This document shows positions 11,801-21,416 of a stretch of 64,000 bases of DNA, in pieces. Source of the DNA: Molanna angustata (lineage: Eukaryota > Arthropoda > Insecta > Trichoptera > Molannidae); the NCBI GenBank assembly GCA_963576475.1, contig OY754969.1, positions 28,309,388-28,373,387 on the forward strand, read 5' to 3'. The stretch's first letter is position 1. Every line of letters starts with the position of its first letter. The translations under genes and the position numbers were made by a program. The notes beneath the pieces were generated by a model that was given only the letters and a program-made list of their open reading frames with translations, was not told the DNA's origin and searched no databases.

Positions 11801-13330
11801 ATCATATACCTTTTCAAGTGGGTAAAATATTTTGGGCATGTAGTGTATACAATATGCAAGAGCTCATCATCCATATCATTTAGTATTTTTGGCAGGAACT
11901 CGCAGGCTCGTTATAAATTTAAATAATTTATTTTACCAATGGCCCATGATAACAAAATACAATCCGTGTTGTTGTTTATTATTCAATTTCTTACAATTCT
12001 CTATTGATGACACTTTTTAGTGCAAAGATTGTTGAATTTTCCAAACTCATTCGTTTTTTAAGGGTATTTTTTGATGTTCTGACTCCAATCAATCCCTATT
12101 TTTTATTATTTTCGGTAAAACGATTTTAAAACATATATTAATACTCATTGGCTAAAACGGAGTAACGTAAGGTTGGATACAAATTCTTTTGTTTTTGGGA
12201 ATTTATATTAAGTATATATTATATTTTTTACATTATGATATCTTCATAGCGAAGAGTTTACTGTCGTAAATAAATATTCAAATCTAGGTAATATGGATAC
12301 TCCATAAAAAATGTTTTTTTAATATTCATGCCGACCTGTTTTGGTTAAAATTATTATTAATTATCACCATTCGATGGCATAATATTAAAATATTATATTA
12401 AGCCCGGCTAGAGAAGAATGTTTAAAACGAAGATCCATACATTCAATATTATGGATCTTTGCTTTTACAAATCTTAATACTTATTTTGATTCGTTTGACC
12501 TTAGAACCTGTTTGACATACAGACGAAAATTCTATTTCACTATACGTTTTATAATATGTTTGTATATTTTTTATTTGAGTTATGTAGTATTCTTGTTTGG
12601 CTGAATTGATTTAGATAATTGCCTTCGATATAAATATTTTGCATTATTGGAATCAATACGCAGACCATTGGATACAGACAGGTTTCTATTCTATTGTGCT
12701 ATTTTTTTGCACGCCAATAATGATAAATAAAAAATATTTTACACACAAATGTATATGAATAATATGTAGGTATAACGCTTATATAATAAAATAGAACACA
12801 AACAGATGATTAACTTAAAATGCTTTTTACACAAATTATCGAAATAGTATCAAAGCAAATCATCATTATCATTAAAAAATTTTATTCAAAGAAATCATAA
12901 AATAGTACCAAACACTTCCTAGCACATAATATGTTTATTACTGACATGGCATTACTTGTCTTTCAAATTACAAGTTTTTCCTATCCAGTAATGCAAGAAT
13001 TGTGTAGGAAATCAATCATTTTTAAGCAAATTACATCTCTATGATGAATTCAATTTATTAAAATTTCACCCAAAAGAAAGTCGGTGCAGAAATAAATAAA
13101 AAAGATAATAAAAGCTGCTTTAAATTATAATGGTCTGAATTGAATGTTGATTGTATTATATTTTAAGTTTGATCTTTTCAGTTTTCATTATAATCTACTG
13201 TATTTTGATATTTATATAAATTCTTGGTATTAAAATTACTAGGTAAAATAAAACAAGTTGTTTTATATTCCACTCTAATTTAATAATACAACTAGACACA
13301 TCCAGTTACCATCTTCAGAGTGTCAACTAC
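8900..13330. other. No gene seen; AT-rich, possible LINE 3' tails
   Basis: A 4.4-kb AT-rich stretch. (TTTA)n-like starts followed by purine-rich A-runs at about 10505-10900 and 11430-11560 resemble antisense 3' ends of LINEs, without coding support. A perfect 10-bp hairpin (AAGATCCATA/TATGGATCTT) lies near 12432-12461. If the CpG island is a first exon, this could be intron. Confidence 0.4.
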
Positions 13331-13331
13331 T

Positions 13332-13420
13332 GATGAGCAAATAAATGTCTTTGCTTATCAGTTGCATGCGAGATCAAGACCAAGAATATAATTTTGCATT
13401 TGCTCGTCACTAGTGTGAAC
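13332..13420. repeat. Small imperfect hairpin element
   Basis: ACTACTGATGAGCAAAT at the left is matched by the reverse complement of ATTTGCTCGTCACTAGT at the right (15 of 17 positions). It may be a minimal foldback element. No target duplication was identified. Confidence 0.4.
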
Positions 13421-13430
13421 TTCAACTTAT

Positions 13431-13442
13431 TTATCAAATATC
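13431..13442. repeat. 12-bp direct repeat flanking the Penelope-like pair (left)
   Basis: TTCAACTTATTT occurs here and again at 15072-15083, bracketing the whole inverted pair. Best read as a target-site duplication of one insertion. The left side has ~45 extra bases between this repeat and the shared tail. Confidence 0.6.
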
Positions 13443-14160
13443 GTATTTTTAACTTTGTGGTACATTTTAACAAAAATTAACTAAATTTTTAACTTTGTTT
13501 ACACTACGTGAGAATTGAATTAGCGACCGGTTTCGGAACTAACCGTTCCCTCCTCAGGCAGAATTTCAACTAAACGCAGAATGTGACTGTGTGCTTAAAA
13601 GAAAACTATGTATTTGGATATTGGTGGGAGGTCATTAGGGGCGGGTCTTGTGTAGAATGGCTTTGATTGGTACGATTGATGGAAAGGGGAAACATGTTTA
13701 AAAGCGGGCTGTAAGTTAAATTTACTTGATTATTTATTATATTTCTGTTTGAATTAATTGCTTTTTTTATTTCAAGTGACTCTAAATTATCTAAGAGTAA
13801 ACCTACTTTATTAATGTGTAAAATTTTTGTACCTGATTGAATATTAAATTGGTGGTCATTTAGTATTAAATGTTCCGAGAAGTTATCATTTTTTAAACAT
13901 CTGATATGCTCTTTTATTCTAGTCTCAAATTTACGGCCCGTTTTTCCGATATATATCGCGGAACAGTCCTCACAAGTCAATTCATATACCCCGGAGTTAT
14001 CCATTTTTTTGCTTTTGTCTTTACTGTTTATTAATTGTTTTCCAAGGTTGTTGTCAGTATAAAATGCTGGCTTTACATCATTGGGTAAGTAATTTGAAAC
14101 TATTTGAAAACCAATTCGTCCGGTAGTATCATGTTGTAGTTCCCCATCGTTTAAATTGTC
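13443..14160 (-). pseudogene. Penelope-like element, left half of inverted pair (linker + GIY-YIG endonuclease)
   Basis: Minus-strand frame 13606-14004 (132 codons) is the GIY-YIG endonuclease of a Penelope-like retroelement. It shows GVYEL (residues 5-9), the Cys pair CEDC (11-14), YIGKTGR (18-24) and the following R-x-x-EH. It ends in a Pro/Ser-rich tail. Upstream, to about 14150, the frame continues through YLPNDVKPAFYTDNN, the linker that also precedes the endonuclease in the second element at 16.5-17.4 kb. The RT palm is absent. The 3' untranslated tail (13488-13605) holds a hammerhead-like motif and is repeated inverted at 14940-15062. Penelope-like elements combine RT and GIY-YIG; this copy is a partial. 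Confidence 0.85.
13512..13572 (-). ncRNA. Hammerhead-ribozyme-like motif (left copy)
   Basis: Reverse complement of the motif at 14966-15030, with the same CTGAGGA core, GGAAC/GTTCC stem II, GAAA, and ACCGGTC closing segment. Orientation matches the Penelope-like fragment on the same strand, just 3' of its endonuclease. Confidence 0.65.
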
Positions 14161-15071
14161 TGCTCATATTGTCAACATCATAAACCATTCAAACATATTT
14201 AAACCTAAGTTTACCGTTAAAAATTCAATACGATTAGTAAATACCCTTAAAGATTTGGCAATTCCAAGTAATTCTAAAGTGGTATCCTTTGATATTATAA
14301 GCCTTTTCACTAATATTCCGATAATTGAAAGCAAAAATATTATTAACGACTTACTAAACAATTCAGATCTCCCCTCAGATATAACAAATGACTTAAAACG
14401 ATTAATAGAGGTTTGTTTGAGTCAAAACTATTTTCAATATGATAATGTCATATACCAACAAAAAGATGGCTTACCCATGGGAGCCCGTACAATCCCGCTT
14501 ATAGCCGATATATTCATGGATTTTTTAGAAAATAAAATTTTTAGCTCAAAATCTTCTTTATTAAAATATATATTTTTGTGGAAAAGATACGTTGATGTTA
14601 TTTTTTTGCATTTTCACCGGTACAGGTCGTCAACTAAAGATGTTACTAAATTTCATTAATTCATTTCACCCTAAAATTCAATTCACATTAGAAATAGAAA
14701 ACGAAAAAACACTGAATTTTTTAAATTTAAAATTAACATTAGAGTCACTATAATTTAGACTCGCTTGAAATAAAAAAAGGAATTAATTCAAACAGAAATA
14801 TAATAAATAATCAAGTAAATTTAACTTACAGCCCGCTTTTAAACATGTTTCCCCTTTCCATCAATCGTACCAATCAAAGCCATTCTACACAAGACCCGCC
14901 CCTAATGACCTCCCACCAATATCCAAATACATAGTTTTCTTTTAAGCACACAGTCACATTCTGCGTTTAGTTGAAATTCTGCCTGAGGAGGGAACGGTTA
15001 GTTCCGAAACCGGTCGCTAATTCAATTCTCACGTGGTGTAAACAAAGTTAAAAATTTAGTTAATTTTTTTT
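14160..15071 (+). pseudogene. Penelope-like element, right half of inverted pair (RT palm, broken)
   Basis: Plus-strand frame 14156-14659 (167 codons) carries Penelope-type reverse transcriptase motifs: A at FDIISLFTNIP (45-55), B at DGLPMGARTIPLIADIFM (104-121) and C at YVDVIF (145-150). Motif C is normally YVDD, so one catalytic Asp is replaced by Val. Immediately after the frame, RT sequence continues in another frame (FINSFHPKIQFTLEIENEKT) and then jumps at about 14752 to the last ~45 codons of the endonuclease and the 3' tail. Thumb, linker and most of the endonuclease are deleted. The tail 14756-15062 is a near-perfect inverted copy of 13488-13790. Clearly inactive. Confidence 0.85.
14966..15030 (+). 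ncRNA. Hammerhead-ribozyme-like motif (right copy)
   Basis: CTGAGGA (14983-14989) is followed by stem II GGAAC/GTTCC with loop GGTTA (14991-15005), then GAAA (15006-15009), then ACCGGTC, which could form a two-base-pair stem III ending at a GTC cleavage triplet. Flanking arms (ttgaaattc..gc / gc..aattcaa) can form stem I with an internal loop. This is the type I, tiny-stem-III architecture described for hammerheads in Penelope-like elements, which are reported to cleave as dimers. One extra G (14990) lies between CTGAGGA and stem II compared with the canonical core. Activity is unproven. Confidence 0.7.
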
Positions 15072-15083
15072 TTCAACTTATTT
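15072..15083. repeat. 12-bp direct repeat flanking the Penelope-like pair (right)
   Basis: Second copy of TTCAACTTATTT, directly after the T-run that ends the right-hand element. Confidence 0.6.
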
Positions 15084-15640
15084 GTTTTGTTTTACCTAAA
15101 CAAATTTACTACTAATTTGCTAATGGATTTCCATCAAAAATTGTCCGTTGAGAAGCTGAATAAAGCTCTCGGTATTATATTAAAAATGTATTTCAAAAAG
15201 CGCCTAGTCATATGGTTGTAATGTATTAATAGTTTATTATAAAGTTAGTATGTATCTGTTATGTTTGTATTTGATATTTATTTAACGATAATCTTTAAAT
15301 AAGACCTACAAACGATAACATTATAACCATAAAGTGTATTACGTTATCTCGTATTGTAGATGTATAAATAAATAAATATATTTGTGCGTGGAATGCATAG
15401 GTACATTTATTCCCGGACAAAGTATGTAGATACATCTTGAAAAATGTGTTCAAAAACAACACGTGTTTAATCATCTGATTGGCAGAATATTGCGTTTCTG
15501 AGACATTATTTCCTAATGATTCTCGGGATGTTGAAGAAATGATCTAATAAATAAATAATTTACAAACCCACTATGATTCTTTACCTACTGGGTTAAAAAA
15601 TGGCCCGAAAAATTCTTCATTTTCATAATTTGTTGTATTC

Positions 15641-16230
15641 AAACAGCATACTCTTCAATATTTTAAGAAATAGCATGTAATATTCTAGTTATTTTACCTT
15701 TTTCACTAGACTAAAACATTATACTCTTCAACATTTTAAGAAATAGCATGTAATATTCTAGTTATTTTACCTTTCGTACTAGACTAAAACAGCATACTCT
15801 TCAACATTTTAAGAAATAGCTTGTAATATTCTAGTTATTTTACCTTTTGCACTAGACTAAAACAGCATACTCTTTAACATTTTAAGAAATAGCATGTAAT
15901 ATTCTAGTTAATTTACTTTTCGTACTAGACTAAAACAGCATACTCTTCAACATTTTAAGAAATAGCATGTAATATTCTAGTTATTTTACCTTTTGCACTA
16001 GACTAAAACAGCATACTCTTCAACATTTTAAGAAATAGCATGTAATATTCTAGTTAATTTACTTTTCGTACTAGACTAAAACAGCATACTCTTCAACATT
16101 TTAAGAAATAGCTTGTAATATTCTAGTTATTTTACCTTTTGTACTATACTAGACTTAAACAGCATACTCTTCAACATTTTAAGAAATAGCATGTAATATT
16201 CTAGTTATTTTACCTTTTGTACTAGACTTA
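15641..16230. repeat. 73-bp tandem array, ~8 copies, with dimeric pattern
   Basis: The marker 'actcttcaac' recurs at 73-bp steps (about 15651, 15724, 15797, 15870, 15943, 16016, 16089), then at 78 bp (16167, after a 5-bp insertion 'tatac'). Copies 3 and 5 share 'ttttgcact' and copies 4 and 6 share 'ttaatttacttttcgtact', so a 146-bp dimer appears to have been amplified. Unit content is AT-rich and non-coding. Confidence 0.93.
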
Positions 16231-16362
16231 AAAATTATCTTTTATTTTGTGACAAGAAGTACCCGCAATGATTTACTACATAAGGGTTTAATAGATTTTT
16301 ATTTATGGTTTTTACATCATATTATACAACTATTTTTCTACATTGGGATGTTATTATTAAAT

Positions 16363-17385
16363 GTTCTAAGGTAGAGGCGTTCACTTTGTGAAAATTCATT
16401 TTAAATATATTTTAAAATAAATTAATAAACTTTGTTTGTTTTCACTAGTTATATTTTTTAAAACACAACATGTTTCGATAACCTCCGTTATCTTCCTCAG
16501 GTGAGAGGTGAGTTAATACTAACTGAAAACTAATTTTGCGTGGTATGTGGCAGTGTCAAGGGTGTAGTAGAAAGCGGGGGCAAGGGAGGGGGTGAGCGTT
16601 GACCTAACGGGAACATGGACAGTAGTGGTGAAGTGTAGGGTTGCGTCTGATTATTTATTATTTTCTTGTGATTATTAATTGCTTTGTGTATTTCTAATGT
16701 CTCTAGATTGTTTTGTTTCAGTCCGTATGTGTGTTTATGTAATAATTGGGTGTTTGTATTGTCAAATGTATGATTTTCTTGTATTAGGTGGTTTGCAAAT
16801 TCTGAAAAACCGAGTCCATTTAAACAGCGTTTATGTTCTTTAAGTCTGGTTTCAATTGTCCGTCCCGTTCTTCCTATGTAAATGCTGTCACAGTCTCCAC
16901 ATTGTAGTTCGTATATTCCACTATGTTTCAAATAACTTGTTTTTTCTGTGTTGTTTTTCAGTATTAGTCCTATATTATTGTCTGTATATAAAGCTGGTTT
17001 TATGTTTGAAGGAAGTTGTCTTGTTATGTCGTGTGTAATTTTATCCAGATATATAATTTTTCTCCAATTTTTACCTGTTTCTCGTGGTTTTGGTTTGTAA
17101 ATGTATTTATGTATGATGTTCGTATGTATTTTTCTGTTTAATATTTTATGAACTATGTCTTTTTTGTAATCGTTGTTAAGGGCTATTGTTTCTATTGTTT
17201 GTAATTCTTTGTTATAGTCTGTGTTATTCAATGGTACGTTGAGTAATCTATTGATCATTGAATGAAATGCTGCCATTTTGTGTGTGATTGGGTGCTGTGA
17301 AGTGTTATGTATGATATTATCCGTGTATGTTGGTTTTCTGAATATGTCAAAGATATGTCTGAATATGTTATTATTAATGTATTAA
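16363..17385 (-). pseudogene. Second Penelope-like element, 5'-truncated (RT thumb + GIY-YIG)
   Basis: The minus-strand frame is open from an upstream stop near 17380 to 16530; the 248 residues from the ATG at 17276 are only part of it. Before that Met the same frame reads DIFRKPTYTDN and HPITHKMAAF, the conserved Penelope region after the RT palm. Within the 248 residues the linker PSNIKPALYTDNNIG (89-103) leads into the endonuclease: GIYEL (120-124), CGDC (126-129), YIGRTGR (133-139), R144 and EH (147-148), then FANHLI and a Pro-rich tail. No internal stop is seen, so it decayed less than the first element. RT palm and N-terminus are missing. A hammerhead-like motif lies 3' of the frame. 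Confidence 0.85.
16463..16510 (-). ncRNA. Hammerhead-ribozyme-like motif of the second Penelope-like element
   Basis: On the minus strand: CTGAGGA, one extra A, stem II GATAAC/GTTATC with loop GGAG, GAAA, then ACATGTT, where CA/TG would be a two-base-pair stem III, followed by GTG that can pair with the CAC before the core. Stem II differs in sequence from the 15-kb copies but keeps pairing, which supports a structural role. The extra purine before stem II is shared with the other family. Confidence 0.6.
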
Positions 17386-18410
17386 GAAGTATATACAGGC
17401 AAGAATATTGCCATAAAGCATATTCTAACCGATACAAACAATGCTAAAACCCAAGTGAATTATATATGTATGGTCTTTATCAAAACAACAGTAAGAGAAA
17501 TAAAAAACACTCATTACAGAGCAATGAAGTAAGGAATGTTGTATTCGGTCGACGTGTAAAATGAGATTACACATTTTACATTGAAATAAAACTTTAAAGA
17601 TTCGTCGACATAATAATAAATAAATGAAAATAATAATTTGCGGTTTGGCAACATCGTATCGGGGCAACATTCGCGCGCGAGATTCGCATTAAAAAGGCAA
17701 ATGGCGCCGAATAACAATAATATAGGTAGGTGTATATATATATATATATATACAATATGATCTTGATAAATGCGCACTTGGTTACCGTAAACTTCCAACA
17801 GCTTCTGGTATTGGAACGTAATAATATCCACTTGGACAGAGAGAGATATATTTTGAATGGGACAAAGTTAACATTATTTACCGGCCATAGGATGAACCGC
17901 AAAGATTAAACTCGTTCATTGTCCGAGAAAATGCCAACACGTAGTGAAAAATGAGTACTCGCTGCTACTATGTATCGGACGAACGTTAGAACTGAATTTA
18001 TATTGAGAATACCTGTTTATGACTACATATTCTCTAGTTGATCAGTGCATCCCATCGTGGTAGAACGTCTTACTGTCGCAGAGCCGGATGAATGATTTTT
18101 AAAACCCTTACTAAATAACCTATTATTTCATCACTTATCAATTTAGAGTTATGTATAATATTATGTACCTAAGAAATTTCCATGTTATATTATTTTCTAT
18201 ATTTCTATGAATAATGTTATCCAATACTATCCAGTTTTTCTGGAGACGTGTTACACAAATGAATATTTGATCATTTTGAACGAGAAAATTTAAAGTATTC
18301 AGAAAGTCAGAGTTGATAGACAGTTGCTGATGAATGTCTAAACTAAAATAACTGTGGAACGATCTTCCGAATTCTGTGTTTCCACCTTCGTACAACCCGG
18401 GTCTTTTTAA
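17386..18410. other. No gene recognised
   Basis: Contains a short (TA)n run near 17735-17755 and overlapping minus-strand frames (17514-17902) without recognisable motifs. Confidence 0.4.
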
Positions 18411-18530
18411 AATCCGAATTAATAAACTCTTTTCTAGATTGCAAACCCCTCCCGACGCTACGTAGTGCGCTTCTTCGGAAGAGTAAAATGGACCCAAATC
18501 CTAATAGCTGGCGTCCCCTACGTAGACATG
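18138..18530 (-). repeat. Unclassified interspersed repeat with a 119-codon frame
   Basis: The segment 18425-18530 matches 59735-59830 in inverse orientation (shared words: tcttccgaagaagcgcacta, aggattt(t/g)ggtcca). A minus-strand frame (18138-18497) runs through EEAHYVASGGVCNLEKSLL and NTEFGRSFHSYF. This looks like the end of a retroelement or a conserved repeat, but I cannot assign a family. Confidence 0.45.
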
Positions 18531-18559
18531 TTAAAAAAAAAACTAAATTACAATTTCAA

Positions 18560-18806
18560 CTTTAGACGAAATGCATCGTAGGTATTTGAGTCATGTGCTT
18601 ATGGCAGGGAATTTCGATCTGTTGTATCAAAGGCAAAATAGAGTATCGAAGAGATGTAGGAAGCAAATATTCCGACTCCACAACATATATCTACTTACGA
18701 TATTGGACAGGAATGAAAACTGTTGAGGAATTGTTCCGAACTTCCCAGAACAGAGATGCTTTCTGTCGTGTGATAGTCTACGTTGGGGGATCTATAGATT
18801 TTTTCT
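18560..18806 (+). pseudogene. RTE-like LINE 3' fragment, lineage B
   Basis: Across at least two frames the plus strand reads RRYLSHVL, then KGKIEYRRDVG, then RYWTGMKTVEELFRTSQNRD. This is the 'GKIEGRRGxGR...REWTGI...ELFR' C-terminus seen at 29985-30245 and 55960-56540. Frameshifted and 5'-truncated. Confidence 0.6.
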
Positions 18807-19009
18807 AAAGATTTTTTTTTGTAAGCGACCCTACTTGGGAAACTTTTAAAAGGAATACAGCCTTAATCCAGCTCTGAGTGTGGTCGAGAGGTATTTTCGC
18901 TTCAGTGTTAGTGTGTGTTCAGTGTCAACATGAGAGTGTATGATAGCAGATAGCAGCTTGTTGGATCAACCTCAGTCTTGACTCACAAGAGCCGCAACTA
19001 ATGTCCCAT

Positions 19010-19800
19010 ATCACGCTGATCACCTTTGGTAGCAGCAACACCATCAACTTAACTTTTCTTTGGTAACATCCACCATTGTATTCCAAGCACTCTTTTGTTA
19101 ACAACACCGTTTACATTTATTTGGTAACGTCACCATTGTTCTCCTTTATGTTGACTATTAACATCATTAAGCTTATTTTTTATTCCGTACATACTTCCTA
19201 ATATTTTAGTACAAACACCATTGAAGTGTATATTTATTTGGTAAAACCCCTATTGTTTTACCTAATAATGTAAAGTAGTAGGCTATTAATATAATTATGC
19301 TTTATTTTTATTCCGTAACATATCCGTATACTTCCTAATAATTTAGTTTTATAAACAACATTATAATGTTCATTTCCTCGGTGAAACCACTGTTACATCT
19401 ACATCTTATTTGGTGTAAGCATAATTAAGATTTATTTTTATTCCATAACATCTCCAATATTTCCTAATATATTAGTATAAACAGCATTAAAGAGTTTATT
19501 TCTTTAGTAAAATCACAATTGTACTCTCTTATTTTGAGTTTCCTACCTTCTAGCGTCATTAAATTTTAAATTTATGGTAAAATTTAAATATTACCTATAT
19601 TCCCTTATGATTTATTATTCACACAGTTAAGCCTAGCATTTCATATTTTGAATCACAATTAAATTATTTATTCATTACATATTATGTATTAACATCATTA
19701 ATCTTTATAGTTGTTACGTTCTATCACCCTTAAATTAATTCCTAATTAATTTAAATATTTTCACCATTAAAATATCTATGGTAACATCTCTAATATACTT
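19010..19800. repeat. Degenerate ~130-bp tandem array
   Basis: A composite motif recurs at roughly 130-bp spacing with heavy divergence: tttttattccgta ... cttcctaatattttagt ... ttatttggtaaa...cacc/attgt. Clearest units centre near 19182, 19310 and 19440, with weaker neighbours on both sides. Looks like an old satellite or minisatellite. Confidence 0.6.
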
Positions 19801-19815
19801 CCTCTTCCTCTTGTT

Positions 19816-19855
19816 TAGTTATTTCTGTATAGAAAAAAATATACAGAAATAACTA
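19816..19855. repeat. Perfect 16-bp hairpin
   Basis: TAGTTATTTCTGTATA and its exact reverse complement are separated by 8 bases. It closes the old tandem array. Function unknown; it might be a cruciform-prone relic or tiny foldback element. Confidence 0.85.
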
Positions 19856-19859
19856 GAAT

Positions 19860-20640
19860 ACAAATATTCAAAAAGATTAATGCTTTTGAATCTATATTAC
19901 TACTCAATAATAATTATTACCATATCAAGTAATCATTTCAGTTTTCGATTTTTGCGATAAATGAAGTATTTGAATTCTTACACGTGTATTCATACATTTT
20001 TTATACTTATGGTATCTCAAAAATGCTAATTCAATGAATATTCATCTCAATGAAGTGAAATTGTATTCCTTTTGGACTGGTCGCTAAGTCTGGTATAAAA
20101 AATCAATTATTTCACTATAAAATATTAACGACTATCTCCTCGTGCATAATTGCCTAGATACAACGCAACGGTAGCAACTCTGATGGTCAGGTGCCTACAA
20201 TAGCAGTATTAAAACTTTGCTATCATAACAACCACACCGTGTTTTTTTTTCGACATTTTAAACTCACATTATCTAATGATGTTTTTAATTAGCGAATTAG
20301 TGTTTAATTTCGTTTCAATGATACATTAAAATGTGTCAATTAGTAACTTATATGTTTTGTTACTTATTTGAAGACTACATATACCTATTTATTAAAGCAT
20401 TTTGATATTATCTTTTGAGCAATTTAGATATTTTGTAACAAATATTTATGTATTCTGTATTTGTATAGATTTAATAACTATTGAACGACATTTCTTCAAC
20501 ATCCTTTAATATCCTCCTTCACTTTTCGGCATCGTTGTAAATAGTCAGTTTATTGTTATTCTTGCACGCTTGTTGGGCTGGTTGAAAGATTTTGCGTCAT
20601 GGCTATAAACCAGCTTTTATACACTGTCCTCAGGACGGAT
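19860..20640. other. No gene seen
   Basis: AT-rich DNA without recognised features. Confidence 0.45.
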
Positions 20641-20646
20641 GGCAAC

Positions 20647-20825
20647 TGCCCCTGAATCAAATTGAAAACGCTGTTCGTTATCGCCAAGTGCTATTTTTTT
20701 TGTATGGGATTTGACGTTTGTTGTAGAATTTTTTTTCTATAACAAAGGACAACAAACGTCAAATCCCATACATAAAAATAGCGCTTGATGATAACGAACA
20801 GCGTTTTCAATTCGACTCAGGGGCA
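20647..20825. mobile_element. Foldback MITE with ~77-bp arms
   Basis: Left arm starts TGCCCCTGAATCAAATTG and right arm ends with the reverse complement TGCCCCTGAGTCGAATTG. The arms (~77 bp) match at nearly all positions around a ~25-bp AT-rich loop. Total 179 bp. No clear target duplication is visible, so the superfamily is open. Confidence 0.85.
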
Positions 20826-21154
20826 TAGATAAACGGTCGTATAGAATAGCTCATTCAATATTAAAAAAACTTTCTAAAATGTGCCATATATATGCTCTGA
20901 AACTTATTATTTATTTTATTTAACAGTTTTTTTGTAATATAACATAAAATTCAGGAAATGTTAAGTTACTTTGATAAATTTTGCAGTAGCTCATCAAAAA
21001 GAATAATATTAGAATATTGTGCTTGGTGAGGGTTTTACATGATAACAATATTGACAGTATGTAAAAAGTTATACAAAAAAAAAGTTATAAGAATTAAAAA
21101 AAAAACACCAAGTGACAAGTAACGCAAAAGATGTTTATGTATATATTATTTATT

Positions 21155-21240
21155 CTTCTTTTTCTTCTTGTGCCGCTCATAGCGGAGGTTGGCGACCATT
21201 ATACCAAACTCATATTTTCTTTTACGCCCCATATTCCGTC
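21155..21240 (-). mobile_element. Short RTE-like 3' tail
   Basis: On the minus strand the sequence reads ATGGTCGCCAACCTCCGCTA followed by a GCGGCAC block and an (AGA)n-like tail, a pattern I associate with the 3' end of RTE-like LINEs. Too short to classify firmly. Confidence 0.45.
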
Positions 21241-21416
21241 TTTCATCAATACACTTATTAAAAGGACATAATATATTTTTTTTACTATATTTGGAGGCCT
21301 TCACAAAAAATACATTTGATTCCCGAAAAAACGTATGTAGTTAAATGTTATTTCATTTAAACTTTATTGGCTAAAATAAAATTCAAATAAAATATCATGT
21401 ACAAAAGAAAGCATTA

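Noticed and set aside
16856..17038. 60-codon plus-strand Cys-rich frame
   Set aside because: Shadow of the minus-strand Penelope-like endonuclease.
18900..18960. Possible host 5' UTR with initiator-like ttcagtg words and an ATG
   Set aside because: The frame stops after seven codons and there is no other support.
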